From Flavobacteriales bacterium UBA1112 (GTDB taxonomy: Bacteria > Bacteroidota > Bacteroidia > Flavobacteriales_D > Sanyastnellaceae), in the NCBI GenBank assembly GCA_002313415.1, contig DCBH01000072.1:50057-58764 (forward strand): DNA of 8,708 nt, given 5' to 3'. The notes beneath the pieces were generated by a model, which saw only the letters and a list, made by a program, of their open reading frames with translations, was not told where the DNA came from and searched no databases. Of the stretch, positions 6,901-8,708 are shown in pieces. A program made the translations under genes and the position numbers. Position 1 is the stretch's first letter. Each line of letters starts with the position of its first letter.

Positions 6901-7128
6901 GACCCTGGAGAATGTTTTTATCCAGATCCAGGCTTCAATTGTGACGGCACTTCGTTGTGTCCTGCAGATTTGAACGGCAACGGTTTCGTTGATGTGGGAG
7001 ATGTCTTGCTCGTGCTTTCTGAGTTCGGATGCACTGTGGATTGCACAGCGGATGTGACCGGCGATGGATTTGTGGCAGTGGATGACGTTTTGGCCTTGCT
7101 TTCCGAGTTTGGAGCCAACTGTGATTAA
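3913..7128 (+). CDS. Secreted reprolysin-like zinc metalloprotease with modular C-terminus
   Basis: I choose ATG 3913 (1071 aa) over ATG 3883 because it gives a standard signal peptide: MSKP, hydrophobic core, cleavage after SYG before QS. Numbering below starts at 3883; subtract 10 for the chosen start. A propeptide spans ~40-225. The catalytic domain (~231-440) carries the zinc signature HEMGHQYGGNHT (His369, Glu370, His373, His379) and a Met-turn IMGYAG (Met402), placing it in the metzincins near M12B reprolysins. Ig/PKD-like beta domains follow at ~450-575 and ~576-677, a CARDB-like domain at ~681-790, and a domain with DSYGDGICC at ~796-900. The end holds three GCTDP-type Cys repeats (907-1011), with a DVDGDGICD calcium-type loop at ~978-986, then a dockerin-like pair (1026-1080). 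There is no type IX secretion C-terminal domain, so export beyond the periplasm is unexplained. It likely degrades extracellular protein. Confidence 0.92.
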   Translation: MSKPIQSFPFFALVTCLLLLSGLSYGQSFFWSSPEISRLDAPTIGVDEFGIWTLDVDQLEEYLATVTVGHAFEAETSEFILMLPMPEGHLERFSVVNSPIMAPELATRFPAIQVYAAQGIDSPEKTVRFDVTPQGFHGMILGNGETVYIDPYHPGERELVIVYTRSAFYKSTSKKAQGCQALEHDDYKPFMHDADPQYGEKEVNTMGRKTVVSNRADNGTQLRTYRLALACTGEYAQFHGGTVANVLSAMNTSMARVNGIYERDACLTMQIIANNDDIIYLNGSNDPYSNGSGSAMLSQNINTCNSVIGSSNYDIGHVYSTGGGGVAYLQSPCSSLKAGGVTGQGSPVGDPFDVDYVAHEMGHQYGGNHTQNNSCNRASSAAYEPGSATTIMGYAGICPPNLQSNSDDHFHNHSINEMIAYTVNGGGNSCAVKTPTGNSIPTVNAGVDGLVVPISTPLELTASGSDADGDALSYNWEQYDLGPATASGDNNLTNPSGNQPIFRSFSSTSSPTRTLPRVQDLVNNTSTIGEYLPDYSRNLKFKCSVRDNRAGGGGFADDLKTLSVTANAGPFLVQSPNGGGTVLGNSLLPISWEVAGTNGNGVNCSTVDIYLSADGGYTFPTLLLGGTPNDGSAAVSLPNISTSNARIKVKASNNVFFDISNGNFGIEQGPSIDYDLAISSIQGLDPDACVSTVAPVVVVTNLGLQTVTAFNVTLTLDNGLPQVLPWTGNLSSGESVEVQACEGDACISLADGTHVANATVDLIGAVDENVSNNSLETSFETSSGTQVTWTILTDNYPDETTWSVTNDEGDVVWSGGPYAEDETTYSESLCLPFGCYSLIVVDSYGDGICCGQYGDGNYTLTAGGELLASGDDWGNDNGSTPNATSENDFCLEAPEVLGCTDPAADNFNPAATVDDGSCVIEVLGCTDPNACNFDAEANTDDGTCTFPDSFVTSCGTCTYDCDGTCLADVDGDGICDDCECPGCQDVSACNFDATATDPGECFYPDPGFNCDGTSLCPADLNGNGFVDVGDVLLVLSEFGCTVDCTADVTGDGFVAVDDVLALLSEFGANCD
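6601..6915 (+). repeat. Three GCTDP-type cysteine repeats in the protease
   Basis: Three related units are coded at 6601-6666, 6679-6744 and 6853-6915. Units 1 and 2 read LGCTDPAADNFNP...DDGSC and LGCTDPNACNFDA...DDGTC. Unit 3 is degenerate: PGCQDVSACNFDA...DPGEC. Between units 2 and 3 lies an insert with eight cysteines in about 30 residues plus a DxDGDG loop. The pattern GCxDxxAxNF(N/D) recurs, as I recall, in many secreted proteins of marine Bacteroidota. A stalk or cell-surface binding role is inferred. The DNA copies have diverged, so this is not a recent duplication. Confidence 0.8.
6958..7125 (+). repeat. Dockerin-like tandem calcium loops at the protease C-terminus
   Basis: Two related segments end the protein. 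Loop 1 is ADLNGNGFVDVGD (Asp1029, Asn1031, Asn1033, Asp1037, Asp1040) followed by VLLVLSEFGC. Loop 2 is ADVTGDGFVAVDD (Asp1057, Thr1059, Asp1061, Asp1068) followed by VLALLSEFG. Both fit the dockerin type I loop-helix plan, but loop 2 has Ala at position 9 where a Ca ligand is usual, so its binding may be weaker. Cysteines at 1026, 1050, 1054 and 1080 could bridge the ends. The partner and function are unknown, because cellulosomal cohesins are not expected in this group. Confidence 0.75.
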
Positions 7129-7136
7129 ATTTCCAC

Positions 7137-7640
7137 ATGGCAAAGCCAAGAGTGCGCGAATTCTTAAGCACGTTGAACCTGTGTTCTCCTCTTGATTTGG
7201 ATCCGGAAGACCGGGACCTGTTGTTTGAAGCACATGAGGCTGCATCAAAGGCCTACGCTCCTTACAGTCGTTTCCACGTTGGGGGCGCCGTGAGACTGGC
7301 CAATGGGGTTGTGGTTCGCGGGAGCAACCAAGAGAATATGGCCTATCCTTCAGGCATGTGTGGGGAGCGAGTAGCGGTGTTTGCCGCAGGAGCACAGCAT
7401 CCAGATGTCGCAATGACCGCCGTGGCCATTGCGTCGCCGTCTCCCAACGCCCTCGCTCATGCATTTATGCCGTGCGGTGGGTGCCGGCAGGTTTTGGTCG
7501 AGGCGGAAAGACGCCAAGGCATTCCTCTTCGAATCATCCTTCAAGTGCGCGATGAGAATGTGATGATTTCCGAAAGCGCACTGAATCTAATGCCTTTTGC
7601 GTTTGATGCGAAGGGATTGGGTGTGGCTTTAGAGGACTGA
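7137..7640 (+). CDS. cdd: Cytidine deaminase
   Basis: This 167-residue cytosolic enzyme hydrolyses cytidine and deoxycytidine to uridine and deoxyuridine in pyrimidine salvage. The substrate-binding segment GSNQEN (62-67, with Asn64 and Glu66 contacting the ribose in the family) is present. So are the zinc/catalytic motif MCGERVAVFAAGA (Cys75, catalytic Glu77) and PCGGCRQVL (zinc ligands Cys113 and Cys116). Three Cys ligands and the length put it in the short tetrameric class, with a ~20-residue N-terminal extension as I recall from Bacteroidota homologues. The usual Cys-Ala-Glu is Cys-Gly-Glu here. The next in-frame Met is residue 68, inside the active-site region, so ATG 7137 must be the start or close to it. 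It follows the protease stop by only 8 nt, suggesting co-transcription, and is followed by a nucleoside transporter that supplies its substrate. Confidence 0.95.
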   Translation: MAKPRVREFLSTLNLCSPLDLDPEDRDLLFEAHEAASKAYAPYSRFHVGGAVRLANGVVVRGSNQENMAYPSGMCGERVAVFAAGAQHPDVAMTAVAIASPSPNALAHAFMPCGGCRQVLVEAERRQGIPLRIILQVRDENVMISESALNLMPFAFDAKGLGVALED

Positions 7641-7737
7641 ATCAAAGTACGTTCGAGGCGCTCGTCAGACGATATGAGACTGCCATTGATTGCTTGACAG
7701 GTCTAAGAAGATGCAAATTCCGAGTTAGCTTGCCAAC
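7641..7737 (+). other. Spacer between deaminase and transporter, no clear signal
   Basis: This 97-nt gap contains no ORF and no strong terminator: there is only a 4-bp CGAG/CTCG stem near 7654-7664 with no following T-run. No exact TAnnTTTG promoter word is present. A TTGACA at 7693-7698 has no matching -10 partner at normal spacing. Read-through from the deaminase gene into the transporter is therefore the simplest view. Confidence 0.35.
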
Positions 7738-8708
7738 ATGTTGATGAGCTTAGTAGGCATGAGCGTATTGTTGGGCCTGGCATATGCCTTTTCTAAAAAT
7801 CGAAGGGCGATCTCTTGGAGAACAGTACTTGGCGCTTTTTTACTTCAATTTGGCCTTGGTGCTTTTGTCTTAAAAGTGTCTTGGGGTCAGAGTTTGTTGG
7901 CTTCCATGACAAATGGAGTGAATCAATTGCTTTCATACGGCGATGCTGGCATCAGCTTTCTTTTTGGTGGCCTAGTGTCAGAAAGTGTGGGATTCAGTTT
8001 TGCATTGAAGGTCCTTCCAATCATCGTGTTTTTCGCGGCCTTCATTGCGGTGTTGTACCACATCGGCATCATGAAATGGATCATCCGCATCATTGGTGGC
8101 GCATTGCAAAAGGTTCTCGGTACTTCACGGGCAGAATCGATGAGCGCAACGGCGAACATCTTCGTTGGCCAAACTGAGGCTCCCTTGGTCGTGAAGCCGT
8201 TCATCGCGACGATGACGCAGTCAGAGCTTTTTGCCGTCATGGTTGGTGGGTTGGCGTCGGTAGCAGGTTCTGCTCTCGCAGGCTACGCCCTCATTGGGGT
8301 TCCCGTAGAGTACCTCATTGCCGCTTGTTTCATGTCTGCACCGGGGGGATTGCTTTTTGCCAAAATGTTGATGCCGGAAACTGAAGTGCCAGATGCGGAA
8401 TTGCCTGTGATGTCTGAGGAGGATGCGCCTGTAAATGTCATCGATGCAGCGGCCAATGGCGCTTCGTCTGGCTTGTATTTGGCCTTGAATGTGGGGGCCA
8501 TGCTTCTCGCTTTCGTGGCCCTCATTGCAGTTGTCAATGGCATCTTGGGTGGGGTAGGAGAATGGTTTGGGATGCCCGAGTTGACCTTGGAACGTCTGTT
8601 GGGCTGGTTGTTCAGTCCATTGGCGTTTTTGCTTGGTGTACCATGGGCGGAAGCCGTAACTGCAGGGTCCTTCATTGGTCAAAAATTGGTCGTCAATGAA
8701 TTTGTGGC
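7738..8708 (+). CDS. Concentrative nucleoside transporter, NupC/CNT family (3' end outside window)
   Basis: This inner-membrane protein takes up nucleosides with a cation gradient. The 323 visible residues start at ATG 7738; ATG 7744 is an equally good start, and a TAG at 7726 closes the frame upstream. Hydrophobic segments alternate with CNT signatures: [20 protein letters not shown] (128-147), [10 protein letters not shown] (201-210) and [10 protein letters not shown] (314-323). By my recollection of the Vibrio cholerae CNT structure, Gln145, Thr146, Glu147 and Glu321 match nucleoside-binding residues, and Asn140 and Ser174 match sodium-site residues. Sodium rather than proton coupling is therefore likely. 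The loop after FGGLVS is about 8 residues shorter than in the Vibrio protein as I remember it. Family length is about 400-420, so roughly 90 residues, including the last core helices, lie outside the window. Its neighbour deaminates the imported cytidine. Confidence 0.94.
   Translation, partial: MLMSLVGMSVLLGLAYAFSKNRRAISWRTVLGAFLLQFGLGAFVLKVSWGQSLLASMTNGVNQLLSYGDAGISFLFGGLVSESVGFSFALKVLPIIVFFAAFIAVLYHIGIMKWIIRIIGGALQKVLGTSRAESMSATANIFVGQTEAPLVVKPFIATMTQSELFAVMVGGLASVAGSALAGYALIGVPVEYLIAACFMSAPGGLLFAKMLMPETEVPDAELPVMSEEDAPVNVIDAAANGASSGLYLALNVGAMLLAFVALIAVVNGILGGVGEWFGMPELTLERLLGWLFSPLAFLLGVPWAEAVTAGSFIGQKLVVNEFV

Noticed and set aside
6601..6915. Nucleotide tandem repeat or CRISPR-like array
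   Set aside because: The similarity is at protein level between diverged in-frame units; DNA identity is too low and spacing irregular.
6547..7464. 305-aa minus-strand ORF
   Set aside because: It is antisense to the protease C-terminus and the deaminase, both of which have intact, recognisable motifs. The long open frame follows from the repeat composition.
7654..7690. Possible terminator after the deaminase gene
   Set aside because: The stems are only 4 bp and no T-run follows.
7815..8177. 120-aa plus-strand ORF inside the transporter
   Set aside because: It is out of frame with the transporter, whose reading frame shows conserved CNT motifs throughout.

Overview
The window looks like chromosomal DNA from a marine, Flavobacteriales-type member of the Bacteroidota. 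The signs are a DUF5777-family outer-membrane barrel beside a YceI protein, a very long secreted metalloprotease ending in cysteine-rich GCTDP repeats and a dockerin-like calcium-binding pair, a Bacteroidota-style -7 promoter word (TAnnTTTG), and genes without clear Shine-Dalgarno sites. I see no tRNA, rRNA, insertion sequence, phage gene or CRISPR array. No gap between genes exceeds about 150 bases.

Left half, minus strand (about 1-3402). Four genes read leftward. The first three form a tight group: a small c-type cytochrome lipoprotein (CNGCH heme site, probable TTG start), a periplasmic YceI-family protein 18 nt further on, and a DUF5777 beta-barrel whose start codon overlaps the YceI stop by 4 nt (ATGA). 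They are followed by a DEAD-box RNA helicase of RhlE type, which runs off the left edge. The helicase has its own candidate promoter just after the barrel stop codon and a leader of about 130 nt containing short dyads.

Right half, plus strand (about 3535-8708). After a 132-nt divergent spacer come a 108-aa protein of unknown function, a large secreted reprolysin-like zinc metalloprotease (HExxHxxGxxH plus Met-turn), a cytidine deaminase only 8 nt downstream, and a concentrative nucleoside transporter of the NupC/CNT type that is cut by the right edge.

How they fit together. The transporter and cytidine deaminase make a clear nucleoside-scavenging pair: uptake, then deamination of (deoxy)cytidine to (deoxy)uridine. 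Their position behind an extracellular protease suggests a chromosomal patch for using dissolved organic matter, although co-regulation is only inferred. The cytochrome-YceI-barrel trio is the least understood part. It places a heme lipoprotein, a putative isoprenoid/lipid binder and an outer-membrane barrel in one transcription unit. No strongly novel system is evident. That trio and the modular C-terminus of the protease are the best candidates for a second look.
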